A DNA stretch of 64,000 nt from Duganella sp. BJB480 (GTDB lineage: Bacteria > Pseudomonadota > Gammaproteobacteria > Burkholderiales > Burkholderiaceae_D). The DNA is taken from the NCBI GenBank assembly GCA_003416985.1, contig QVIN01000008.1:124001-188000 (forward strand), written 5' to 3'. A program made the position numbers and the translations under genes. The notes below the pieces were generated by a model. It had not been told where the DNA came from. It saw only the letters and a list, made by a program, of their open reading frames with translations, and did not search any database. Shown here piece by piece: positions 28,123-35,452 of this stretch (position 1 is its first letter; each line of letters begins with the position of its first letter).

Positions 28123-28731
28123 TCAGCCGCCGATTTCGCCCCGGCGGCGCCAGATCATCCAGCGTTCCTTGTCCTTGAACACGGGGATGGAATCGCCGAC
28201 CGCGTCGTCGGCGATGCACTCGAAGCCGGCTTGCAGCAAGGCGTCCAGCTCGGCGCGCGTGATGCCGAACGGCGGGCCCTTGGGCGCGTCGTCGAAGAAG
28301 AAATAGCCGGCCAGCAGCGCGCCCGGCGCCAGCAAATCAGCCCAGCGTGCCGCCACCCGCGGCCGCATCGCGCGCGGCAAGGCGCACAGGAAGGCGCGCT
28401 CGTAGATCAGTTGCAGCGGACGCTGCGGCTGCCACGTGAAGAAATCGGCTTCGACCACGCGCGCCGCGTGCCGGCCCACCGCCGCCTTGCCGGCCGCCAC
28501 CGCCGCCGGCGAGAAATCGATGGCGACCGCGTCCCAGCCGGCGTCGGCCAGGAAGGCCAGCTCGTAGGCCGAGCCGCAGCCGGGTATCAGAGTGGTCAGC
28601 GGCGCGCTGGCGGCGGCGAACCCGCGCAGCGCCTGCGGCACGCCGCCCCGGTCCCAGGGCGTGAACCGGCGCTCGAAGCGCTCGTCCCAGAACGCCGGCG
28701 ACATCGGGTCGCGCTGTTCAAAGTCCGCCAT
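28123..28731 (-). CDS. TPMT-family SAM-dependent methyltransferase
   Basis: A 202-residue class I methyltransferase related to thiopurine S-methyltransferase. SAM-binding motif I is LIPGCGSAYELAFLA (about residues 47-61), preceded by the family's FWDERF and FTPWDRGG segments; VAIDFSP marks the acidic residue after strand two. It ends in KDKERWMIWRRR. The natural substrate in bacteria is unclear, with small thiols or metalloids suggested for relatives. It starts 2 bp after the ubiB stop and is co-transcribed with the ubiquinone genes, but a role in quinone synthesis is not implied by sequence. Confidence 0.82.
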   Translation of the reverse strand: MADFEQRDPMSPAFWDERFERRFTPWDRGGVPQALRGFAAASAPLTTLIPGCGSAYELAFLADAGWDAVAIDFSPAAVAAGKAAVGRHAARVVEADFFTWQPQRPLQLIYERAFLCALPRAMRPRVAARWADLLAPGALLAGYFFFDDAPKGPPFGITRAELDALLQAGFECIADDAVGDSIPVFKDKERWMIWRRRGEIGG

Positions 28732-28733
28732 GG

Positions 28734-30302
28734 TCAGACGAAGTGATGCCAGCGCAGGTACAGCTGGTAGCCGGCCACGCCGACGCCGAACGCGCAGGCG
28801 AAGTAGATCACCAGGCTCAGCAACCGGTTGGTGCGCTGCTGCTCATGGATCAGCACCTTGATCAGCTCGGCGTTGTCGGACGGCTTCTCGCCCTGCTGCT
28901 CCAGCGCGCGGTGCAGCAGACGCGGCAGTTGCGGCAGCACGTGGGTGTAGCGCGGCGCCTCCGCCTTCAGGCGCTGCCACATGCCCTGCCAGCCAACCTG
29001 CTCGGCCATCCAGTTCTCCAGGTAGGGCTTGGCGGTCTTCCACAGGTCCAGGTCGGGATCGAGCTGGCGGCCCAGGCCTTCGATGTTGAGCAGCGTCTTT
29101 TGCAGCAGCACCAGCTGCGGCTGCACTTCGACGTTGAAGCGGCGCGAGGTCTGGAACAGGCGCAGCAGGATCTGGCCGAAGGAGATGTCCTTCAGCGGAC
29201 GGTCGAAGATCGGCTCGCAGCAGGCGCGCACGGCCGATTCCAGCTCGTCGACGCGGGTTTCCTTGGGCGCCCAGCCGGACTCGATGTGGGCCTCGGCCAC
29301 GCGCTTGTAGTCGCGCCGGAAGAAGGCCAGGAAATTCTGCGACAGGTAGTCCTTGTCGAAGTCGTTCAAGGTGCCGACGATGCCGAAGTCGAGCGCGATG
29401 TAGCGGCCGAAGCTCTGCGGATCGACCGACACCAGGATGTTCCCCGGATGCATATCGGCGTGGAAGAAGCCGTCGCGGAACACCTGCGTGAAGAAGATCT
29501 CGACGCCGTCGCTGGAGAGTTTTTTCAGGTCCACGCCGGCCGCCTCCAGGCGGTCGATCTGCGACACCGGGATGCCGTGCATGCGCTCCATGACGATCAC
29601 GCTGTTGGAGCAGTAGTCCCAGTGCATCTCCGGCACCAGCAGCAGCTTGGAGTCGGCGAAGTTGCGGCGCAGCTGGCTGGCGTTAGCGGCCTCGCGCATC
29701 AGGTCCAGCTCGTCGTGCAGGTACTTGTCGAACTCGGCGACGACTTCCCTCGGCTTGAGGCGTTTGCTGTCGGACCAGATGCGGCCTATCCATTCCGCCG
29801 CGATATGCATCAGCGCGACGTCCTCGTCGATGGACTTCTTCATGCCGGGACGCAGCACCTTGACCGCCACCTGCTTGCCGTCCTTGAGCGTGGCGAAGTG
29901 CACCTGCGCGATCGAGGCCGACGCCACCGGCGTGCGCTCGAAGCTGGCGAACAGCTGGTCGGGATGGGCGCCCAGCGACTTGCGGATCTGCGCGATGGCC
30001 AGGTCGGAATCGAACGGCGGCACGCGGTCCTGCAGGCGCGACAGTTCCTCGACCAGGTCGGCCGGGATCAGGTCGCGGCGGGTCGACAGCACCTGGCCGA
30101 ACTTGACGAAGATCGGCCCCAGCTCCTCGAGCGCCATGCGCAGGCGCACGCCGCGCGGCGCCGACAGGTCGCGCCAGAAGAACACGGTGTCGATCAGCTT
30201 GGCGATGCGCGGCTTTTTCAGGCCGGAGATGGCGATTTCGTCGAGGCCGTACTGCACCGATACCCGCAGGATCTTCAGCAGGCGTAGGAATTTCAACATC
30301 AT
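28734..30302 (-). CDS. ubiB: Ubiquinone biosynthesis regulatory ATPase/kinase-like protein UbiB
   Basis: A 522-residue ABC1/ADCK-family protein needed for ubiquinone synthesis. The family-specific KxGQ motif is at FVKFGQVLSTRRDLIP, the alanine-rich loop at PVASASIAQVH, and the catalytic-loop and metal-binding regions at FFHADMHPGNILV and LDFGIVG. The C-terminus has one hydrophobic segment (LVIYFACAFGVGVAGY), anchoring it to the inner membrane. The start overlaps the ubiJ stop by ATGA. The trio ubiE, ubiJ and ubiB is linked here as in E. coli, with a Tim44-like gene between ubiE and ubiJ. Confidence 0.94.
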   Translation of the reverse strand: MMLKFLRLLKILRVSVQYGLDEIAISGLKKPRIAKLIDTVFFWRDLSAPRGVRLRMALEELGPIFVKFGQVLSTRRDLIPADLVEELSRLQDRVPPFDSDLAIAQIRKSLGAHPDQLFASFERTPVASASIAQVHFATLKDGKQVAVKVLRPGMKKSIDEDVALMHIAAEWIGRIWSDSKRLKPREVVAEFDKYLHDELDLMREAANASQLRRNFADSKLLLVPEMHWDYCSNSVIVMERMHGIPVSQIDRLEAAGVDLKKLSSDGVEIFFTQVFRDGFFHADMHPGNILVSVDPQSFGRYIALDFGIVGTLNDFDKDYLSQNFLAFFRRDYKRVAEAHIESGWAPKETRVDELESAVRACCEPIFDRPLKDISFGQILLRLFQTSRRFNVEVQPQLVLLQKTLLNIEGLGRQLDPDLDLWKTAKPYLENWMAEQVGWQGMWQRLKAEAPRYTHVLPQLPRLLHRALEQQGEKPSDNAELIKVLIHEQQRTNRLLSLVIYFACAFGVGVAGYQLYLRWHHFV

Positions 30303-30904
30303 TTTTTGGGGTCCAGTTTCTGTTCCAGTTTGGCCAGGCGCTTGGCAGCGCGCTCGACGTCGTCGCGCAGGCGCACCACGTCGGCCGAGAAGGCTTCCAC
30401 CGTTTGCGGGCGGATCAGCACGGGTTTTTCATCGAGCAGGAATTCGGCGACGTTCTCGGCCAGCTTCTGGTGGCCGTTGCGGATCGCCTCGAACGCGGCG
30501 CGCGCGCCGGACACCACGCGCACGGCGGCGATCGGGCCCACCACTTTTTCCAGGTCGTGCTCGGCTTCCCAGCGCAGCGACTTGCTCAGGTTGGAGATGG
30601 CGTTGGCGAATTCGGCGTCGCCCTCGATCTGCACATAGGAGAATGCGCGCTCGCGGTTCTGCGCGATCAGCGGCAGGTCGGACAGCTTGACGCGGATCGT
30701 GACGCGGGCCGGTTCCTCGGGCGGGGCGGCCTCCAGCATGCCGTCGGCCGTCACGCGCAGGCGCAGCACGACGGCGCCGGTGTCGATCGCGGCGATCTTG
30801 CCGGCATGGCGCAGCAACTCCTTGCGCGCCCACGGCTCCTGCGCCAGCAGGTGATTGATGGCGGCGCTGGCCGGCGCCGCAGCGGAGAAATTCGGTGGTG
30901 TCAT
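30299..30904 (-). CDS. ubiJ: Ubiquinone biosynthesis accessory factor UbiJ (SCP2 domain)
   Basis: 201 residues from the ATG at 30904 (MTPPNFSAAAP). The N-terminal SCP2 domain (INHLLAQEPWARKELLRHAGKIAAID) can bind isoprenoid lipids, and a C-terminal coiled coil (VVRLRDDVERAAKRLAKLEQKLDPKK) is typical of UbiJ. In E. coli, UbiJ and UbiK hold the soluble ubiquinone-synthesising complex together and present the lipid substrate. Overlaps ubiB by four bases. A terminator lies between it and the upstream Tim44-like gene, so ubiJ-ubiB may have a separate promoter. Confidence 0.88.
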   Translation of the reverse strand: MTPPNFSAAAPASAAINHLLAQEPWARKELLRHAGKIAAIDTGAVVLRLRVTADGMLEAAPPEEPARVTIRVKLSDLPLIAQNRERAFSYVQIEGDAEFANAISNLSKSLRWEAEHDLEKVVGPIAAVRVVSGARAAFEAIRNGHQKLAENVAEFLLDEKPVLIRPQTVEAFSADVVRLRDDVERAAKRLAKLEQKLDPKK

Positions 30905-30930
30905 TCGTTTACCGTGAAAACAAAAACCGC

Positions 30931-30960
30931 AAAACAAAACCGCCCGAAAATACGGGCGGT
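30931..30960 (-). terminator. Rho-independent terminator after the Tim44-domain gene
   Basis: ACCGCCCG (30939-30946) pairs with CGGGCGGT (30953-30960) across a 6-nt loop. On the minus strand the stem is followed by TTTGTTTT. It lies 36 bp after the Tim44 gene stop and before the ubiJ start. Confidence 0.8.
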
Positions 30961-30995
30961 CTTGATCTTACCAGCTTGCCGGGAATTTACGGCAA

Positions 30996-31910
30996 TTACG
31001 CAAGTTGTTGAATACCCGCCAGCATCCAGCCGGATGCGCCGGACACCGGCTTGGACAGGTTCCACACCTCGTTGAACGGCTCGGCCAGCGCGTCCGGCGC
31101 GGGCTTGATGGTGCCGGTGAACTTGACGCTGGCCAGGTAGTCGTGGTCGCTGGTCTCGATGCCCAGCAGCTCGGCGTCGATGGTGACGACGTCGGTGTAA
31201 TCCTTCTGCGCGCCGCGCTCGCTGATCTGCATCTTGAGCTCGGCAAACACCTCGGGGGTGGTGAATTCGCGGATGTCGGCCGAGTCGCCCTTGTCCCAGG
31301 CCGCTTGCAGGCGGATGAAATTGCTCTTGGCCACGCGCAGGAAGGACGGCGCGTCGAAGTCGGCCGGCACGCCCCATGGTGTGTGAACGACCGGCGCGGC
31401 GGCCTGCTGCACCGGCTCGGGCTGCAGGCGCGAACCGATGTCCGGCGTGCGGCTTGGCTGCATCTGGTACACATTGTTGCCGCCGCCATTGCCACCAAAC
31501 GCGGCCGGCGCCGGTTGTGCGCGGCCACGGACCAGGCGGACGATGAGGAACACCACGCCGCCCACCAGCGCCAGCAGGATCAGCGTGCCGAACAGGCTGC
31601 CGATGGCGCCGCCCATGCCGAAGTGCGAGAACAAGGCGCCGATGCCCAGGCCCAGTAGCGCGCCGCCCAGGATGCCCTTCCACGGGCTGGCCGGCTTCGG
31701 CGGAATCGCGGCCGGAGCGGCCGGTGCAGGCGCGGGCGCGGCCTGGCGCGGCGCTGGCGCCGGCGCGGTGGCCGGCGGCATGCGGCTGACGTTTTGCGAC
31801 TGGCGCCCGATCGTACGGCCGCCGCCCATTGGACGGGCGGTCGCCTCGGCCAACATCGACAGTGCGGACACGGCCAGCACGGCGCCGATCAGGATTTTCT
31901 TGATGTACAT
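30996..31910 (-). CDS. Tim44-domain membrane protein
   Basis: 304 residues from the ATG at 31910 (MYIKKILIGAVLAVSALS). The N-terminal signal or anchor is followed by a Pro/Ala-rich spacer, then two hydrophobic segments around a glycine-rich stretch (LGGALLGLGIGALFSHFGMGG and LFGTLILLALVGGVVFLIVRLV). The C-terminal Tim44-like domain (RVAKSNFIRLQAAWDKGDSADIREFTTPEVF) covers roughly the last 140 residues. The domain resembles that of mitochondrial Tim44 and ribosomal mL45. Its bacterial role is unsettled. Positioned between ubiE and ubiJ, a placement I recall from related betaproteobacteria. Confidence 0.85.
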   Translation of the reverse strand: MYIKKILIGAVLAVSALSMLAEATARPMGGGRTIGRQSQNVSRMPPATAPAPAPRQAAPAPAPAAPAAIPPKPASPWKGILGGALLGLGIGALFSHFGMGGAIGSLFGTLILLALVGGVVFLIVRLVRGRAQPAPAAFGGNGGGNNVYQMQPSRTPDIGSRLQPEPVQQAAAPVVHTPWGVPADFDAPSFLRVAKSNFIRLQAAWDKGDSADIREFTTPEVFAELKMQISERGAQKDYTDVVTIDAELLGIETSDHDYLASVKFTGTIKPAPDALAEPFNEVWNLSKPVSGASGWMLAGIQQLA

Positions 31911-31923
31911 GCTATTCCTATGA

Positions 31924-32658
31924 CTACAGTTTGATACCGGTGTGTAAAGCGGCCACACCCGCCGTCAGGTTGTAATACGTTACGCGTTCCAGGCCCGCCT
32001 CTTCCATCATGGTCTTCAGCGTTTCCTGGTCCGGGTGCATGCGGATCGATTCGGCCAGGTAGCGATAGCTTTCGGCATCGCCGGCGATCTTCTGGCCCAT
32101 CCACGGCAGCACCTTGAACGAATAGATGTCGTAGGGCTTCTGCAACGGCTCGGCCACCTTGGAAAATTCCAGCACCAGCAGCTTGCCGCCCGGCTTGAGC
32201 ACGCGGCGCATTTCCGCCAGCGCCTGGTCCTTGTGGGTCATGTTGCGCAGGCCGAAGGCGACGCTGACGCGGTCGAAATAATTGTCCGGGAACGGCAGTT
32301 TCTCGGCGTCGCACAACAAGGTGGGGGTCATCAGGCCGCGATTCAAGAGGCGGTCGCGGCCGACGCGCAGCATCGACTCGTTGATGTCGGTGAGCCATAC
32401 CTCGCCGGTCGGGCCGGCCTGTTTGGCGAACACCTTGGCCAGGTCGCCGGTGCCGCCGGCGATGTCCAGGCACTTGAAACCGGGACGCACGCCGGCATTG
32501 GCGATGGTGAACATCTTCCAGATGCGGTGCAGGCCAGCCGACATGACGTCGTTCATGATGTCGTACTTGGCGGCGACAGAATGGAAAACCTTGGCGACTT
32601 CGCGGACCTTCTGGTCTTCCGCGACGGTTTTGTAACCGAAGTGAGTGGTATTGGTCAT
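31924..32658 (-). CDS. ubiE: Bifunctional demethylmenaquinone/2-methoxy-6-polyprenyl-benzoquinol methyltransferase
   Basis: 244 residues from the ATG at 32658 (MTNTTHFGYKTV). UbiE signatures are VAEDQKVREVAKVFHSVAAKYDIMNDVMSAGLHRIWK near the start, SAM motif I CLDIAGGTGDLAKVFA, and RVSVAFGLRNM plus the C-terminal YYNLTAGVAALHTGIKL. It methylates the benzoquinol ring carbon during ubiquinone synthesis. It opens the ubiE-Tim44 transcription unit, followed 13 bp later by the Tim44 gene. The usual upstream neighbour DUF971 is displaced here by a hydrolase gene and a toxin remnant. Confidence 0.94.
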   Translation of the reverse strand: MTNTTHFGYKTVAEDQKVREVAKVFHSVAAKYDIMNDVMSAGLHRIWKMFTIANAGVRPGFKCLDIAGGTGDLAKVFAKQAGPTGEVWLTDINESMLRVGRDRLLNRGLMTPTLLCDAEKLPFPDNYFDRVSVAFGLRNMTHKDQALAEMRRVLKPGGKLLVLEFSKVAEPLQKPYDIYSFKVLPWMGQKIAGDAESYRYLAESIRMHPDQETLKTMMEEAGLERVTYYNLTAGVAALHTGIKL

Positions 32659-32698
32659 GATAGGCAGGCCTGTTAGTTTGCCTGCATTATACAAGACG

Positions 32699-33997
32699 CT
32701 ACTGCGCCGGCAGGTGCCGCCACGCCAGTCCCAGCGCAGCGCGCTTGGGAAAACCCTTCCACAGGCCCGGATCGGGCTTGATGGTGCCGTCCGCGCCCAG
32801 CGGCGGCAGGTCCAGGTAGGGCTGGAACGGCTGCTGCTTGAGGTGGACGCCCAGGAAGGCCGTCACGAAATGCTGGTTGATGTTGTTGATGCGGCGGCTG
32901 TCCCACACCGGCTCGGCATAGGACATGAAATCGTCGAAGTTGGCCAGCATGGCCGGCGACGGCGGGTTCGGCGCCGAGTTGTGGCGGCCGCCCTGGTAGG
33001 TCAGCAGGTAGCGGTCGGCGTGGATGGCGCCCTCGAACAGGCGCAGCACGCCGTCCTGGTAGCCGGCCACGTCGTCCTGGTCGCCGCTGACGAACAGCGT
33101 TGGCGTACGCACGCCGGCCAGGCCGGCCGGCTCCCACACCTTGTGCGCGCCGCCCCAGGGCGCGAACGCCACCACCGCCTTGATGCGCGGATCGCGCCGC
33201 GCCTCGTATTGCGCGTTGCCCTGCTGGTTGACGGCCAGCTTGCCGCCGGGGACGAACGCCACCGCCACCGGGCTGACGCCGGCGCCGACCGTGTTGAGCG
33301 CGCCGTAGCCGCCCATCGAGTAGCCGACCAGCGCGGTGTTGTCGGCGTCGACCAGGCCGGACAGGAAGTGGCCGCTGCCGGGCTGGCTCCACGCGGCCAC
33401 GGTTTGCAGCACGAACAGGTCGTCCTGCGCGCGGTTCAGCAGCGTGCTGGCGAAGCCGGCCTTGTCGGTGCGGGTCGACTCGGGATGGTCGATCGCCACC
33501 ACGACGTAGCCTTTGGAGGCGAGGTTCTCGGTCAGGTAGCTCATCTGCAGGCGCGAGCCGGGATAGCCGTGCGAGACGATCACCAGCGGATAGCCGCCGG
33601 CCGGCGCGGTGGCGGCCGGGGCTTGAGGCACGGCGTCGCGCGCGGCGCGGCCGTTGAAGGTGAACGGCGTGTTGGGACGGGCCGGATCGTTCGGGCCGGA
33701 GCCGAGCACATCGGTATAAACCGTATGTTCTTTTTGGCCAGGCTGGAGTTGGGCGGGGTACCAGACTTCGAGCGTCAGCTTGCGGCTGTAGCGCGGGTTG
33801 GTATTGGCGTCGCTGTAACGCAGGATGTCGAGCTGGTCCGCATGCTCGGCAGTCAGCGTGCGTACGCCGACCGGCAGCTGGCCGCGCGCAGCGAGTTCCG
33901 GCGCATCGGGCCGCGCATCGCCGAAGTATTCCTGGGCGCTTAAAGGCGCGGCGACCAAGGCCAGCGCCAGCAACCAACCTCTGCAAACATCCCTCAT
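32699..33997 (-). CDS. Secreted alpha/beta-hydrolase (dienelactone hydrolase/PAF-acetylhydrolase-like)
   Basis: 432 residues from the ATG at 33997, chosen because GGGGAG lies 7 nt upstream; a longer frame to 34066 has no such site. A signal peptide (GWLLALALVAAPLSA) is followed by an alpha/beta-hydrolase core. LVIVSHGYPGSR forms the oxyanion region, GYSMGGYG carries the nucleophile serine, SGDQDDVAG the likely acid and QGGRHN the likely histidine. Relatives hydrolyse esters such as short-chain lipids or polyesters. It stands alone between ubiE and a decayed toxin module, breaking a conserved order, so it was probably inserted. Substrate unknown. Confidence 0.82.
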   Translation of the reverse strand: MRDVCRGWLLALALVAAPLSAQEYFGDARPDAPELAARGQLPVGVRTLTAEHADQLDILRYSDANTNPRYSRKLTLEVWYPAQLQPGQKEHTVYTDVLGSGPNDPARPNTPFTFNGRAARDAVPQAPAATAPAGGYPLVIVSHGYPGSRLQMSYLTENLASKGYVVVAIDHPESTRTDKAGFASTLLNRAQDDLFVLQTVAAWSQPGSGHFLSGLVDADNTALVGYSMGGYGALNTVGAGVSPVAVAFVPGGKLAVNQQGNAQYEARRDPRIKAVVAFAPWGGAHKVWEPAGLAGVRTPTLFVSGDQDDVAGYQDGVLRLFEGAIHADRYLLTYQGGRHNSAPNPPSPAMLANFDDFMSYAEPVWDSRRINNINQHFVTAFLGVHLKQQPFQPYLDLPPLGADGTIKPDPGLWKGFPKRAALGLAWRHLPAQ

Positions 33998-34095
33998 GCC
34001 AACTCCCCTCAAGCGAAACCGCCAACTATCGCACGGCGCTGTGACAGCTTGATGAAATCCGCCCACGTGTCACACCTGCTGGCGAACTTTTAATA

Positions 34096-34314
34096 ATGGG
34101 CGGAGGTCTAAAAGCAGACGCCTCCGCAGTAGGCCGGCATATTGCATGTGCGGCGATCAGCCATTGCGAGATTCTGCTGACCTGGGACTGTAGGAACATA
34201 GCGAACGCGAAAAAACTGCCACTACTGCGAATGCTTATGCACAGCGACAAGTTCACGCTGCCGGAATTGGTTACCCCATTTGAGATTATGGAGAACAGCC
34301 ATGAAAATTTATGA
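34096..34314 (+). pseudogene. C-terminal fragment of a PIN-domain (VapC-like) toxin
   Basis: A 72-residue frame matching only the last part of a PIN-domain RNase: ADASAVGRHIACAAISHCEILLTWDCRNIANAKK, then ELVTPFEIME. The conserved aspartates of the N-terminal half are absent; upstream in frame there is a stop and no matching sequence. The toxin is therefore 5'-truncated and should be inactive. The fragment overlaps the next small gene by 14 bases, as partners in a toxin-antitoxin module do. Base composition is lower in GC than the neighbours. Confidence 0.7.
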
Positions 34315-34588
34315 CGTAGAAATCCCCGCCGATCTGGAAATTCCCGAGCTGGATGATAAAACAAGGGCTGAGCTTGAGGCCAAGTTGGCTGAAATCAGAC
34401 GATATCGGAAAGAATCAGCTGAACGGGTAGCAGCGTCGCCATTGCGGGATTGGCAACCAGAAGTCGTGCGATACAAAGAATGTCCGCCGCTGCCACCACC
34501 ATCCATCGATGTGGAAGCGCTAAGAAAAATGCCGCCCCAGCTACGCGCCATCTTCGTCTTCGCGCATCGTGACGACATCACCTACTGA
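34301..34588 (+). CDS. Small protein linked to the PIN-toxin remnant, possible antitoxin partner
   Basis: 95 residues from the ATG at 34301 with GGAG about 8 nt upstream. The sequence has an acidic start (MKIYDVEIPADLEIPELDD), a charged helical stretch (RAELEAKLAEIRRYRKESAERV) and a proline-rich middle (CPPLPPPS). I do not recognise a family. Its overlap with the toxin fragment and matching low GC suggest that it was the module's second gene. It appears intact although the toxin is not. It is convergent with the DUF971 gene, 3 bp apart. Confidence 0.55.
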   Translation: MKIYDVEIPADLEIPELDDKTRAELEAKLAEIRRYRKESAERVAASPLRDWQPEVVRYKECPPLPPPSIDVEALRKMPPQLRAIFVFAHRDDITY

Positions 34589-34591
34589 GCA

Positions 34592-35017
34592 TTAATGCTT
34601 GTGGCCGCAGCCCTTGTGGTTCTGCCCACCGGGGCCGGTCAGCGTGACGCCGGTTTCGCGGCCGCTGTCACCCTCGAAGCCTGATGCGTGCAGGCGATCC
34701 ATGTAGTTGGCCCACAAGGCGTCTTTCTCATTGCCCAGCTTGTACAGGTAATCCCAGGTGTACAAGCCCGTGTTGTGGCCGTCGGTGAAGGTCGGCTGCA
34801 CCGCGTAGTTGCCCACCGGGTCCATCGCCGCGATGCCCACTTCGCGCTTGCCCACCTGTAGCACCTCCTGCCCTTCCCCATGCCCCTTCACCTCGGCCGA
34901 CGGCGAATACACGCGCAGCAGCTCGAACGGAATCGAGAACGAGGCGCCATCGTCGAATTCGATGTCCAGCACTTTGGATTTGTTGTGGACGGTCAGGCCG
35001 GTCGGTTGCTTGCTCAT
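34592..35017 (-). CDS. DUF971 (gamma-butyrobetaine hydroxylase-like N-terminal) domain protein
   Basis: A 141-residue protein whose core (TGLTVHNKSKVLDIEFDDGASFSIPFELLRVYSPSAEV) is the DUF971 domain, related to the small N-terminal domain of gamma-butyrobetaine hydroxylases and possibly metal binding. The TDGHNTGLYTWDYLYKLG stretch is the family's most conserved part. The C-terminus (GGQNHKGCGHKH) is His/Cys-rich and could bind a metal. It lies 3 bp downstream of the HIT gene on the same strand. In relatives it is followed by ubiE; here 1.9 kb of extra genes intervene. Confidence 0.85.
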   Translation of the reverse strand: MSKQPTGLTVHNKSKVLDIEFDDGASFSIPFELLRVYSPSAEVKGHGEGQEVLQVGKREVGIAAMDPVGNYAVQPTFTDGHNTGLYTWDYLYKLGNEKDALWANYMDRLHASGFEGDSGRETGVTLTGPGGQNHKGCGHKH

Positions 35018-35020
35018 GGT

Positions 35021-35452
35021 TTATGCTTTCAAACGTTCGATGATCGCCGCGTGCAGGGCCGGCAGCAATGCGCGGCGCGCAGCCAGCACCTCCGGCGCCG
35101 ACGCGCGCTGCGCGGCAGCCCAGGTCGGATTCGGGAAGTGCGCGTCGTCCACGTAGCGCGGGATCACGTGCCAGTGCACATGCGGCGTCATGTTGCCAAA
35201 GCTGGCCAGGTTGATCTTTTCCGGCGCCATCACCGCGCGCTGTGCGGACTCGACCGCCCACACCACCTCCATCACGCGGCCGCGTTCGGCCGGCGACAGG
35301 TCGGTCATTTCCTTGACGTGGGCGTTCCACACCACGCGCGTGAAGCCCGGATACTCGGCCTCGTCCACGGCGACCACCGACAGCTGGCGGTCGCTCCAGA
35401 TGACGGCGCCGGCGGCGGGCGCCGCCAGCAAGGCGCACAGGTCGCAGGCCAT
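35021..35452 (-). CDS. HIT family nucleotide-binding protein
   Basis: 143 residues from the ATG at 35452, whose first base pairs overlap the upstream gene's stop (TAATG). The histidine triad is HVHWHVIP (residues 91-98), preceded by INLASFGNMTP. A CDLC motif at residues 3-6 could bind zinc. HIT proteins hydrolyse or transfer nucleotides from dinucleotides and AMP-conjugates. Co-transcribed with the FAD/Fe-S oxidoreductase and DUF971 genes; a functional tie is not known. Confidence 0.9.
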   Translation of the reverse strand: MACDLCALLAAPAAGAVIWSDRQLSVVAVDEAEYPGFTRVVWNAHVKEMTDLSPAERGRVMEVVWAVESAQRAVMAPEKINLASFGNMTPHVHWHVIPRYVDDAHFPNPTWAAAQRASAPEVLAARRALLPALHAAIIERLKA

